NCBI RefSeq assembly: GCF_002559405.1
Contig: NZ_NTZO01000140.1
Span: 1-32,566, forward strand
Direction of reading: 5' to 3'
Origin: Bacillus sp. AFS001701
GTDB lineage: Bacteria > Bacillota > Bacilli > Bacillales > Bacillaceae_G
Length of the DNA: 32,566 bases
The position numbers were made by a program, and so were the translations under genes. This document shows, piece after piece, positions 25,044 to 32,566 of this stretch (within the stretch, counting starts at the first letter, position 1; every line of letters begins with the position of its first letter). The notes beneath the pieces were generated by a model. That model worked only from the letters and a program-made list of their open reading frames with translations, was not told where the DNA came from and ran no database searches.

Positions 25044-25523
25044 ATGAGAGCAAATCCATCACAAAGACCATCACCTAAAATGAGGTCAGTATGGAGAATT
25101 ACATCACTACTTAGCAGTATCTCTTTAGTTGCTTTACCAATTATCTATTATTTTCTTATGAGATATTTTTCACTTCCCTTTTTTATTTTAATGATTATTA
25201 TAGGTGTCGTTATAGCGTTAATTATTTTTTTAACTTTATTTTTACCTACACTTAAATTGAAATATACCGCATATGAGATTTATGAAAATGAGTTAGAAAT
25301 TCAAAAAGGAATATTTGTTATTAAACGAATTGTTATTCCTATGGTCAGAGTTCAACACGTTACGACAGAAGTAGGACCACTACTGCGTCGATACGGTTTA
25401 TCTACAGTGAATATTTCCACGGCTGCTACCACACATGAAATTGAAGGCTTAGAACACCATGTCGCAGAAAAGCTTAGAGATAAAATTATCTACTTAGCAA
25501 GGATAAGTGATGACGATGTTTGA
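25044..25523 (+). CDS. ydbS: Bacterial PH-domain membrane protein YdbS
   Basis: The 159-residue protein has two membrane helices (about 21-66) and a YdbS-type bacterial PH (bPH2) domain from about 70: LKYTAYEIYENELEIQKGIFVIKRIVIPMVRVQHVTTEVGPLLRRYGLSTVNISTAATTHEIEGL. Length and layout match B. subtilis YdbS. With YdbT it forms a membrane pair linked to bacteriocin and envelope stress resistance in Bacillus; the mechanism is unsettled. The ribosome site is AAAGGTGATTAA. The last 14 bases overlap the start of ydbT. Confidence 0.87.
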   Translation: MRANPSQRPSPKMRSVWRITSLLSSISLVALPIIYYFLMRYFSLPFFILMIIIGVVIALIIFLTLFLPTLKLKYTAYEIYENELEIQKGIFVIKRIVIPMVRVQHVTTEVGPLLRRYGLSTVNISTAATTHEIEGLEHHVAEKLRDKIIYLARISDDDV

Positions 25524-26931
25524 GCCAAAAAGACAACATCCAGCTTATATACTTACCGTATTTTTAGAACAAATTAAAAACGTACTAATACCACTTATTA
25601 TACTTTTAGTTTCAGGTGGTAAAGGGTCAATGTTTCAATATTTGTTTGCTGCTGTTCTGATTGTTTTTCCAGTTGCTTCAGCAATCATTAAATGGTATCG
25701 ATTTACCTACTATATAACTGAAGATGAATTTAGAATTCGTTCGGGATTATTTGTAATCGAAAATACATTTATTCAAAAAGAACGTATTCAGTCTTTTTCA
25801 GTTAATGCTGGATTTATTCAACAGCTTTTTAATGTGGTGAGCGTACGAATTGAAACAGCTGGTGGAAAAAAAGCTGAAGGCATATTAAATGCAATACCTA
25901 AGGAAGTGGCACTTTCATTAAAAAATGAAGTATTAAACTCTAAAAAGAAAAAAGTAGGTTTGGTTGTAGCTGAGGAAAATAGTGGACAAGCAGTACCTTT
26001 AGTAGATATAAGTTTAACAATTGAAACGAGAAAACTTTTTTTAGCTGGAATCACTTCCTTTGAAGTTGGACTAGCTTTTGCCGTTTTAGCATCATTATTT
26101 TCACAAATTGAGGATTTACTTCCACATAGTATTTATGTGGCAATATATAATCAAATACAAACATTCACTTACATGATGTTTTTTATTGTATTTTTAGGTA
26201 GTTTATTACTTTCCCTAATTTTTTCAACCATTCGATACATATTGAAATTTGCAAACTTTACTGTCCAAAGAAGAGATGATCGAATGATTATTACAAGAGG
26301 GTTATTCGAAAAAAATGAATTTACGGTTTCATTAAAACGAATTCAAGGAGTAGTTATAAAAGAAGGGATCATTCGTCAATTATTCGGCTATTCTACTGTC
26401 TACGTCGAAGCTGTTGGAATGGGGGATAAGCAGGAACAAGGTAGACATGTTCTACATCCATTTATTAAAACGAAGGATGTCCACTTATTCCTAAAAAATT
26501 TTATTCCTTCTATTAACTATGATGAAATATCAAACCGAGCACCAAGAAGAGCTCGAAAAACGTATTATTCAAGAATGATTATTACTTTTCTTCTAATAGC
26601 AAGTGGAATTGTATTACTTCCATTTGTCCATTTCTGGGCTTATGGCATTGTTTTAATCAGTATATTTATTGGGGAATTAGGATTTAGAAATGCAGGCTAT
26701 ACATTATTAGATCGAACTGTGATCATTCAGTCTGGTTATTTCTCAAGAACAACCGCGATTTTACCAAAAGAGCGAATACAAGTATTGATCGGTGAACAAA
26801 GTTTCCTTCAAAAAAGAGTAAAACTAAAATCTATCTACATTACGATTCTTTCAAGCCAATTTGGTCGTACCTATCAGGTAAGACATTTAGATGAAAAAGA
26901 CGTAAATCGAATGATTGGTTGGTTTAGTTAA
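25510..26931 (+). CDS. ydbT: Bacterial PH-domain membrane protein YdbT
   Basis: The 473-residue protein contains three bPH2 (YdbS/YdbT) domains interleaved with membrane helices: FTYYITEDEFRIRSGLFVIENTFIQKERIQSFSVNAGFIQQLF, then FTVQRRDDRMIITRGLFEKNEFTVSLKRIQGVVIKEGIIRQLFGY, then GYTLLDRTVIIQSGYFSRTTAILPKERIQVL. The start is uncertain among GTG 25507, ATG 25510 and ATG 25516. AAGGA six bases before 25510 favours that one. It overlaps ydbS, which indicates coupled translation. A terminator follows. Confidence 0.87.
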   Translation: MTMFEPKRQHPAYILTVFLEQIKNVLIPLIILLVSGGKGSMFQYLFAAVLIVFPVASAIIKWYRFTYYITEDEFRIRSGLFVIENTFIQKERIQSFSVNAGFIQQLFNVVSVRIETAGGKKAEGILNAIPKEVALSLKNEVLNSKKKKVGLVVAEENSGQAVPLVDISLTIETRKLFLAGITSFEVGLAFAVLASLFSQIEDLLPHSIYVAIYNQIQTFTYMMFFIVFLGSLLLSLIFSTIRYILKFANFTVQRRDDRMIITRGLFEKNEFTVSLKRIQGVVIKEGIIRQLFGYSTVYVEAVGMGDKQEQGRHVLHPFIKTKDVHLFLKNFIPSINYDEISNRAPRRARKTYYSRMIITFLLIASGIVLLPFVHFWAYGIVLISIFIGELGFRNAGYTLLDRTVIIQSGYFSRTTAILPKERIQVLIGEQSFLQKRVKLKSIYITILSSQFGRTYQVRHLDEKDVNRMIGWFS

Positions 26932-26963
26932 AGCCATACCAGAGCAAGCACAGATCGTTAAAA

Positions 26964-27001
26964 GAAGACGTGTATACATTAGTGTAAGCACGTCTTTTTT
27001 T
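26964..27001 (+). terminator. Rho-independent terminator
   Basis: AAGACGTG pairs with CACGTCTT around a loop that can form a further short stem, then seven or more T residues. It ends ydbT. Confidence 0.87.
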
Positions 27002-27040
27002 AGCGCTTAAATTTATTTTTTCTATTAGGAGGAAAAGAAC

Positions 27041-28477
27041 TTGGGGAAAAGAGTATTTGTAGGAATAATCCTCTTAACCGTGTTTGTGACAGTTTTACAT
27101 ACGCTGTGGAATAAACCTACACCATTAAAGCATGGAGTGATTGATGATGTTGGCCATCTTCTTCCTACTAAAATTGATCGCATTGTCAAAGGAAGGGAAT
27201 TAGATCAATTAAAGAAAATTGTCATCGATGCAAAAAAACAAGGGAAAACAGTTTCAATTGCAGGTGAGCGACATAGTCAAGGTGGTCATACATATTATAA
27301 AGATGGTGTGGTGATTGATTTAAAAACATTTAATAAGGTTGAAAAAGTGGATCCTGTTCAAAAGACAGTTATTGTTCAAAGTGGTGCAACATGGGGAGAT
27401 ATACAAAAAGCGATTAATCCTTATCATCTTGCATTAAAGGTAACTCAGTCACAAGAGATATTCTCAGTAGGTGGTTCATTAAGTGTGAACGCACACGGTC
27501 GTGACATTCGGAATCACTCATTAGCTAGTACTGTTAATTGGTTTACACTATTAACTCCAGAAGGGAAAGTAATTAAAGTAAGCCGCACTGAGAATAAAGA
27601 ATTATTCCCGTATGTATTAGGTGGATATGGATTATTTGGAATTATTTTAGAAGTAGAGTTTCAACTAACAAATAATGAATTATATCGAGTAGAAACAAAA
27701 ACGATGGACTATAAGAAATATCCAAATTATTTTAACAAGAACGTATTAGAAAACCAAAATGCAAGAATGCATATTGCTAGGATTTCTGTAGCACCAGATA
27801 GCTTTTTAGATAAGGTTTATGCAATTAATTATATGGCAACATCCCGCAAAATGACCGATTCAGATCAAGAGCTGAAGGAAGATCATTCCGCATTTTTACC
27901 GAAGTTTGCACTAGGTATGTCTAGAACTTCGGACATTGGTAAAAATCTATTTTGGGATTTTCAATATCGCTTTATTCACTCCCTAAACGGGAACTATGAA
28001 ACTCGTAATAATGTCATGCGTTCTGAAAGTAAGTTTATGGAATTCGATGACCGTCAAGATACACAAGTTTTACAGGAATTTTTTGTACCTGTAAATGAAT
28101 TTGTCCGCTACATTGATGATGTTAGAGCATATTTACAATATGAAAATTTAAATATATTAAATATAACGATTCGATACGTTGAAAAAGATGATGAAACAGT
28201 CATGAATTATGCAAAAGATGATATGTTTGCTTTCGTTGTTTTGATTCAACACGGTAAAGATAAAGAGTCTATTCAATATGCAAAAGAAGTCATTCAAAAG
28301 TGGACTGATCTAACTCTAGAGCATCGAGGAACTTATTATTTACCTTATTATCCATATCAGTCTAAGCAACAAATGGTATCAGCATATCCAAAAACGCAAG
28401 ATTTTTTCAAGAAGAAAAGAGAGTTTGATCCAAATAATGTATTTATGAATACTTTTTATGAAAATTATGGGGAGTAA
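27041..28477 (+). CDS. Membrane-anchored FAD-binding (PCMH/VAO-type) oxidase
   Basis: The 478-residue flavoprotein starts with one hydrophobic segment (about 4-22, VFVGIILLTVFVTVLHTLW), which looks like a signal anchor. An FAD-binding type 4 domain follows (about 45-215): KTVSIAGERHSQGGHTYYKDGVVIDLKTFNKV, VQSGATWGDIQKAI, SVGGSLSVNAHGRD and LGGYGLFGIILEVEFQL. The C-terminal substrate domain resembles sugar-1,4-lactone oxidases; FDPNNVFMNTFYENYGE is the usual ending. The His in GERHSQGG is where related enzymes attach FAD covalently. The start is TTG with AGGAGG eight bases ahead. A small membrane-protein gene follows after four bases, so they are cotranscribed. Confidence 0.85.
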   Translation: MGKRVFVGIILLTVFVTVLHTLWNKPTPLKHGVIDDVGHLLPTKIDRIVKGRELDQLKKIVIDAKKQGKTVSIAGERHSQGGHTYYKDGVVIDLKTFNKVEKVDPVQKTVIVQSGATWGDIQKAINPYHLALKVTQSQEIFSVGGSLSVNAHGRDIRNHSLASTVNWFTLLTPEGKVIKVSRTENKELFPYVLGGYGLFGIILEVEFQLTNNELYRVETKTMDYKKYPNYFNKNVLENQNARMHIARISVAPDSFLDKVYAINYMATSRKMTDSDQELKEDHSAFLPKFALGMSRTSDIGKNLFWDFQYRFIHSLNGNYETRNNVMRSESKFMEFDDRQDTQVLQEFFVPVNEFVRYIDDVRAYLQYENLNILNITIRYVEKDDETVMNYAKDDMFAFVVLIQHGKDKESIQYAKEVIQKWTDLTLEHRGTYYLPYYPYQSKQQMVSAYPKTQDFFKKKREFDPNNVFMNTFYENYGE

Positions 28478-28481
28478 TCCT

Positions 28482-29024
28482 ATGAATCGTTTTTTAATCG
28501 CATTACTTAGTATTATTGGATTTAGTAGTTCTTTAGTATTTCCATATTATGTCCTCTTCTTAAGGAATATAGGAGATGCGTATGACGTATTTAGTTTATT
28601 ATACGGACTTTTTTCATTAAGTTTAAGTGTGGTTGTATACTTTGGTGGCCGATTTGTTGAGCAGGTTTCACCATTTTTATTAATGATATTCCATTCATTA
28701 TTTTGTTGTTTATTGTTTTTTTCACTGCCTTTGATCGATAATATAAAGATTGTTTATATTGGGCAAGTTTTATTTGGAGGATTTACTGCGTTATTCAAGA
28801 TCGCTGAAAAGAAATTATTTATGAAGGCTTCATCTGATTTTTATAGAAGTCACTTATTTTGGACTTCTTTTATAACAGCTATTTGTATTATAGGTGTCGG
28901 AACTTTACTTGAATCGATTGACATTCAATTTATGTTTCATTTAGCAGCTTGGCTTTTCTTAATAAGTGCACTTGGTCTTTGTTATAAAATGATAATGAGC
29001 AAGAGCCAGACTGGTGCTAAGTAA
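28482..29024 (+). CDS. Six-helix membrane protein resembling half an MFS transporter
   Basis: The 180-residue protein has about six hydrophobic segments, for instance 3-27 (RFLIALLSIIGFSSSLVFPYYVLFL), 39-58, 67-84, 89-106, 126-145 and 150-172. The arrangement and the GGRFVEQVSPFLLM loop after helix 2 recall one half of a major-facilitator protein, but no second half follows. The ATG at 28482 has GGGGAG seven bases ahead. An ATG 24 bases upstream lies inside the oxidase gene and has no site. Pairing with the oxidase suggests a joint role at the membrane, perhaps electron transfer or substrate passage, which is inference. Confidence 0.68.
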   Translation: MNRFLIALLSIIGFSSSLVFPYYVLFLRNIGDAYDVFSLLYGLFSLSLSVVVYFGGRFVEQVSPFLLMIFHSLFCCLLFFSLPLIDNIKIVYIGQVLFGGFTALFKIAEKKLFMKASSDFYRSHLFWTSFITAICIIGVGTLLESIDIQFMFHLAAWLFLISALGLCYKMIMSKSQTGAK

Positions 29025-29312
29025 TGAAGTGTATTATTTAAATTCAGAGTAACGCAACAATGTTTTGTTTTTATAGGTTATTTTTGTGCGTAACGTTGTT
29101 ATATTCCTTTTTATACAATAAAGTTAATGAATAAGTACCATGATTTACATATAAAATACTGTTTTTAATAAAAATAAAATAATAAATTTAAATTTATATA
29201 TTGTTTAAGTAACGAAACAATGTTATATTAACTTTAAATTAATTAAAGTATTTATGGAGACATTCATTACTTTATGTGAAGTTAAATTGTATGAAAGGAA
29301 TGATTATATATT
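29025..29312. promoter_or_regulatory. AT-rich regulatory region with three copies of a TAACG motif
   Basis: Related sequences occur at 29049-29064 (GTAACGCAACAATGTT), 29090-29105 (GTAACGTTGTTATATT) and 29209-29229 (GTAACGAAACAATGTTATATT). The first and third are nearly identical over 16 bases, and the third has TAAC and GTTA as inverted half-sites eight bases apart. The second is a shorter form with the same TAAC/GTTA ends around GTT. The rest is extremely AT-rich and holds no gene. Together they look like operator sites for the small membrane-protein gene at 29313 or for the exporter further on. Confidence 0.45.
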
Positions 29313-29492
29313 ATGAGACATGAGGAAGCTGTAGGAATTTTTTATGCTGCTTTTGTAATTTTAGGATTAACGATTGGTTTAGGTGTAGGTTATTTTACAT
29401 CACATTTAATCGTAGGAGGATTTATTGGTTTTGGAATTGGAATAGGTTTAGGTCTATTAAGTAATGCTATTTTATACATTAATAAAGACTGA
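29313..29492 (+). CDS. Small glycine-rich membrane protein, 59 residues
   Basis: The product starts MRHEEAVGIFYAAF and ends AILYINKD. It is two hydrophobic stretches (about 7-27 and 32-55) rich in glycine repeats (LGLTIGLGVGYF, VGGFIGFGIGIGLGLL), so two closely packed helices are likely. AAAGGA lies 13 bases before the ATG, a weak spacing. Codon use matches neighbouring genes. I do not recognise a family; it resembles small membrane peptides or holin-like proteins only in general form. Confidence 0.5.
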   Translation: MRHEEAVGIFYAAFVILGLTIGLGVGYFTSHLIVGGFIGFGIGIGLGLLSNAILYINKD

Positions 29493-29650
29493 TTTTGACG
29501 GCTGTGCCAATGATTGCTAAAGGATAGCTCTTCATCAGACTAAGTGCCACGAAAGAATAGCGTTTTTTAGTCAGTCAGATACTTAAGTTAGACCATGAAT
29601 ACAGTATTAAAATTAAATTTTATGCTTGAAATGTAAAAGGAGAGATGGTT

Positions 29651-31162
29651 ATGCAAAAAAGGGAAACAAAACTGGTTCCTGTTATGATTGCGTTATTACT
29701 TGGGATATTTTTCGCTTCCCTTGATAACACAATCGTTTCTACGGCGATGCCTACAATTTTAAAAGATTTAGGGGGCTATGATAAATTTGTTTGGGTAACA
29801 TCAGCTTACTTAGTTACAGAAATGGCTGGGATGCCAATTTTCGGTAAACTTTCTGATATGTACGGTAGAAAAAGATTTTTTATGTTAGGAATTATTTTAT
29901 TCATTTTAGGTTCAGTTCTTTGTGGAACAGCAAATTCTATTATTCAGCTTAGTATTTACCGTGCAATTCAAGGTATTGGCGGAAGTGCATTAATGCCAAT
30001 TGCTTTTTCAATTATTTGGGATGTGTTTCCTGTTGAAAAGCGTGGTAAAATGAGTGGTATTTTTGGTGCCGTTTTTGGATTATCAAGCGTTCTTGGACCA
30101 TTAATTGGTGCTTATATCACAGATTATATTAACTGGAGATATATTTTCTATATAAATATTCCTTTTGGACTTTTAACACTTGGACTAATTAGTTATTTTT
30201 ATGTCGAGTCAAAAAACCACACAAAGCAACAAATCGACTGGTGGGGTGCAACAACTTTTGTTATTAGTATCATATGTTTAATGTTTGCACTTGAGCTAGG
30301 TGGAAAAGAATATGCTTGGGATTCAGTTCAAATTTTAGGTTTATTTGCTGGATTTGCTGTTTGCCTTATTGTCTTTTTATTTATTGAACGTAAAGCAGCT
30401 GAACCGATTATTTCGTTTAGCATGTTTAAATATCGTCTTTTTGCTGCAAGTAACTTTGTTGGCTTATTTTATGGAGCGGCATTCATCGCTGCAACAATTT
30501 ACATTCCAATCTTTATCCAGTTTGTTCAAGGTGGAACAGCTACGAATTCAGGTTTAGTTTTATTACCAATGATGGTAAGTGTAAGTATTTCTGCCGCATT
30601 TGGTGGAGCTTTAGCAAATAAAACTAGTTATCGTAATATCATGGTTGGATCGGTTGTACTTTTATTAGCAGGTATTATTTGTCTAGGTACTTTAACACCT
30701 GATACGACTAAATTCCAAGTGATTGTTTATATGATCATTGTTGGATTTGGTGTAGGGGCATCATTCTCAGTCCTTGGTATGTCTGCGATGCATCATTTCG
30801 ATAATGAAAATCGTGGATCAGCAAGTTCAACTAACGCATTCCTTCGTGCTTTAGGAATGACGGTTGGTATTACTGTTTTTGGTGTTATTCAACGAAATGT
30901 ATTTACTGATAAAATTGCTGATGCATTTGCAAAAAGTGGAGCACCACAGGATTTTTCGAATATTAATCAAGCCTTTACTCCTGAAGCTGCCAAATTGATT
31001 CCTGCACCAATACTGACAAAAATTACTGACGTGTTTTCAACGTCAATTGCTCATACATTCCTTTGGACATTAGTTCCTGTAGGATTAGCATTGATTTCAA
31101 TTTTCTTAATGGGTAACGAGCGTTTATCTGATAAAGAAATGGCTAAGAGCAATGCGTCATAA
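29651..31162 (+). CDS. DHA2-family 14-helix multidrug efflux transporter
   Basis: The 503-residue MFS protein begins KLVPVMIALLLGIFFASLDNTIVSTAMPTI, the classic DHA2 (EmrB/QacA) first helix with the LDxTIV motif. Motif A is GKLSDMYGRKR (about 67-77), motif B is YRAIQGIGGSAL, and motif C lies in helix 5 (GAVFGLSSVLGPLIGAYI). About 14 helices fit the length. It exports toxic hydrophobic or cationic compounds using the proton gradient. The ATG six bases upstream is too close to AAAGGAGAG; the ATG at 29651 has eight-base spacing. A terminator follows, and no regulator gene adjoins. Confidence 0.9.
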   Translation: MQKRETKLVPVMIALLLGIFFASLDNTIVSTAMPTILKDLGGYDKFVWVTSAYLVTEMAGMPIFGKLSDMYGRKRFFMLGIILFILGSVLCGTANSIIQLSIYRAIQGIGGSALMPIAFSIIWDVFPVEKRGKMSGIFGAVFGLSSVLGPLIGAYITDYINWRYIFYINIPFGLLTLGLISYFYVESKNHTKQQIDWWGATTFVISIICLMFALELGGKEYAWDSVQILGLFAGFAVCLIVFLFIERKAAEPIISFSMFKYRLFAASNFVGLFYGAAFIAATIYIPIFIQFVQGGTATNSGLVLLPMMVSVSISAAFGGALANKTSYRNIMVGSVVLLLAGIICLGTLTPDTTKFQVIVYMIIVGFGVGASFSVLGMSAMHHFDNENRGSASSTNAFLRALGMTVGITVFGVIQRNVFTDKIADAFAKSGAPQDFSNINQAFTPEAAKLIPAPILTKITDVFSTSIAHTFLWTLVPVGLALISIFLMGNERLSDKEMAKSNAS

Positions 31163-31171
31163 ATAGAAATA

Positions 31172-31202
31172 AAAAAGAAAGGCCTTGGGTCTTTCTTTTT
31201 TT
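31172..31202 (+). terminator. Rho-independent terminator
   Basis: AAAAGAAAG and CTTTCTTTTTT pair around GCCTTGGGT with a T-run at the end. It ends the exporter gene. Confidence 0.8.
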
Positions 31203-31264
31203 GAACACAATAATATAGCCTAAGTGGGTAAGTGGATTAAAAGGCTTCGAAAGGTGATAGAATT

Positions 31265-31891
31265 ATGACAGAAATTTGGGAATCGAGTTTTATAGAAAAT
31301 CAAATGATGTGGGGATATGAACCTTCAGACTCGGCAATTTTAACAAAGGACTATTTCCTTGAAAAGAAAGTTCAGGATGTGCTGATTCCGGGGATTGGAT
31401 ATGGTAGAAACGCAAAGATTTTTACTGACAATGGAATAAACGTAACAGGTATTGAAATATCAAAAACAGCGATTGAATTGGCAAGACAAAATGGGCTTAA
31501 TTTTACTATTTTTCATGGTTCAGTTACCGCCATGCCTTTTGATCAAAAGCTTTATGACGGTATTTTTTGCTACGCACTTATTCACTTATTGAATAAACAT
31601 GAGCGAGAGAAGTTTATTAAAGATTGCTATAATCAGTTAAAGCCGAATGGCTATATGGTATTTACTACGATTTCAAAAGATGCACCAATGTACGGAAAGG
31701 GCAAGCAGCTAGATAAAGATTACTTCGAAATAATGGAAGGGATAAAAATGTTCTTTTATGATTCTGATTCGATCAAACAAGAATTTGGAGACTATGGATT
31801 GATTGAAGTTTCCGAAATTCTTGAACCCCATAAGAATATGGAAAGTAAACCTCCGTTTAAATTTACGATGGTGAAATGTCAAATGATATAA
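31265..31891 (+). CDS. Class I SAM-dependent methyltransferase
   Basis: The 208-residue protein has motif I VLIPGIGYGRNAKIF (about 39-53), the acidic residue after beta-2 in VTGIEIS, motif III-like FDQKLYDGIFCYALIHLL and the post-motif LKPNGYMVFTTISKDAPMYGKG. It begins WESSFIENQMMWGYEPSDSAI, a form common in TehB/thiopurine-methyltransferase-like small-molecule methyltransferases. The substrate is unknown. AAGGTGAT precedes the ATG. It appears to be a single-gene unit, with the Rrf2 gene 170 bases downstream. Confidence 0.85.
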   Translation: MTEIWESSFIENQMMWGYEPSDSAILTKDYFLEKKVQDVLIPGIGYGRNAKIFTDNGINVTGIEISKTAIELARQNGLNFTIFHGSVTAMPFDQKLYDGIFCYALIHLLNKHEREKFIKDCYNQLKPNGYMVFTTISKDAPMYGKGKQLDKDYFEIMEGIKMFFYDSDSIKQEFGDYGLIEVSEILEPHKNMESKPPFKFTMVKCQMI

Positions 31892-32061
31892 TCATTATAA
31901 ATATTATTGTCACTAAAAACTACGAATCATTATTGTGAATTTAGGAAAAGGCGTAGGGTTTTTCTAAATTCATTTAATTTTTTTCACACTGTATAACACT
32001 AATTTAGATAAGGTTGTCTTTTTCAAAAAATAGTTTAGACTAGTAACTGAGGTGAATGATC

Positions 32062-32484
32062 TTGAAAGATAAGGTTTCTAGTACGAAATGGTTTGGACTA
32101 GCACTGCAATCTCTACTAGTTTTAGCGGAGCAAGACGGAATTTGTCCAAGCGTAGTATTAGCTCAAAAACTCGAAGCACAATCTACTTTTTTAAGAAAAA
32201 TTCTTGCCAATTTAGTTAAGGCAGGCATTATTTCTGCTAAAGAAGGACGAGATGGTGGATATTATTTAGCCAGAGGTGCTAATGAAATTACTTTAAAAGA
32301 TGTTTATGATGCGATGAGATCAGATCCATATTCAAAAGGCTTTTTAGATGTAAATAGTAAGGAATGTTTTACACCATCTACACGATCTGCTTTATATGAA
32401 TTAAAAGATGAGATGGAAAGCTGGCTTGTTGAAGGTCTTGCAAAGAAAACAATTTCAGACTTATTACCAAAGGAAAATGGATAA
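32062..32484 (+). CDS. Rrf2-family transcriptional regulator without Fe-S cysteines
   Basis: The 140-residue winged-helix protein has the Rrf2 fingerprint ICPSVVLAQKLEAQSTFLRKILANLVKAGIISAKEGRDGGYYLARGANEITLKDVYDAM. The three clustered cysteines that hold the cluster in IscR and NsrR are absent; only isolated ones (GICPS, KECFTP) are present, so it is YwnA-like and senses something else. The start is TTG at 32062, seven bases after GAGGTG; the ATG at 32056 touches the ribosome site. Such proteins often repress their own gene or a neighbour. Confidence 0.87.
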   Translation: MKDKVSSTKWFGLALQSLLVLAEQDGICPSVVLAQKLEAQSTFLRKILANLVKAGIISAKEGRDGGYYLARGANEITLKDVYDAMRSDPYSKGFLDVNSKECFTPSTRSALYELKDEMESWLVEGLAKKTISDLLPKENG

Positions 32485-32494
32485 AATAAAATCG

Positions 32495-32540
32495 AAACTA
32501 GTTTCAGACTGCCTGCCAAACGCTCGCAATCAGTTTGAAA
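32495..32540. repeat. Inverted repeat downstream of the Rrf2 gene
   Basis: TTTCAGACTG (32502-32511) pairs with CAGTTTGAAA (32531-32540) with one G-T pair. It is preceded by a perfect AAACTAGTTT palindrome (32495-32504). No T-run follows within the window, so it is a weak terminator or an operator. Confidence 0.4.
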
Positions 32541-32566
32541 ATCAAATTATTAGTATGTTATCTAAG

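Noticed and set aside
25818-26054. Minus-strand frame opposite ydbT
   Set aside because: It lies entirely inside a conserved PH-domain gene; this is a shadow frame.
30345-30557. Short plus-strand frame inside the DHA2 exporter
   Set aside because: Hydrophobic alternate frame fully inside a recognised transporter gene.
11857-32540. Shared repeat between 11857-11876 and 32502-32540 (TCAGACTG and TGCCTG on opposite strands)
   Set aside because: Only short words match and their order differs, so chance similarity is the simpler reading.

Overview
The window looks like chromosomal DNA from a low-GC, endospore-forming Bacillaceae bacterium. The evidence is AT-rich intergenic DNA, strong AGGAGG/GAGGTG ribosome sites, several TTG/GTG starts, and gene sets known from Bacillus: rnz, proI-yqjP-yqjQ in the B. 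subtilis order, the yodTSRQ module, a LiaI/LiaH pair and YdbS/YdbT. The genus cannot be fixed from sequence alone. No rRNA, tRNA, CRISPR array, phage or transposase gene is visible.

Layout. 1-246 is the tail of a membrane protein. 385-5550 is accessory metabolism and regulation: a TrxB-like flavoprotein divergent from an EamA exporter, an AraC/GyrI-like regulator, a Gfo/Idh/MocA dehydrogenase, a small orphan protein and a FrnE/DsbA-like protein. 5685-7256 holds a small membrane protein and a BMP-family lipoprotein without its ABC partners. 7404-10339 holds RNase Z, a secreted polysaccharide deacetylase and a LiaI/LiaH (PspA) envelope-stress pair. 10442-10702 is a 52-bp tandem repeat array whose units carry a long dyad, inside a gene-poor stretch. 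11138-15680 holds a CBS/ACT protein (probable c-di-AMP binder CbpA), proline synthesis (proI) divergent from yqjP-yqjQ, and an ABM-domain monooxygenase.

The most unusual part is 16063-23915. It starts with an intact, tightly coupled YodT-YodS-YodR-YodQ module (aminotransferase, two CoA-transferase subunits, M20 deacetylase). In B. subtilis this module sits with yodP and kamA for lysine/beta-lysine breakdown in the mother cell, but neither partner is present here. It is followed by an oligopeptide-uptake and peptide-hydrolysis operon that has suffered several separate deletions. Only one permease is whole. The binding protein is reduced to an apparent signal peptide plus its C-terminus. A start-of-permease/end-of-ATPase hybrid runs into an N-truncated S9 peptidase, and an M20 aminoacylase has an internal, frame-breaking deletion. 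Open frames at most junctions suggest the damage is fairly recent.

24033-32484 is mostly ordinary: a second polysaccharide deacetylase, the ydbS-ydbT PH-domain pair, an FAD-linked oxidase coupled to a six-helix half-transporter-like protein, a small glycine-rich membrane protein preceded by three copies of a TAACG...GTTATATT motif, a 14-helix DHA2 drug exporter, a SAM methyltransferase and an Rrf2 regulator lacking Fe-S cysteines. Clear intrinsic terminators divide most transcription units.
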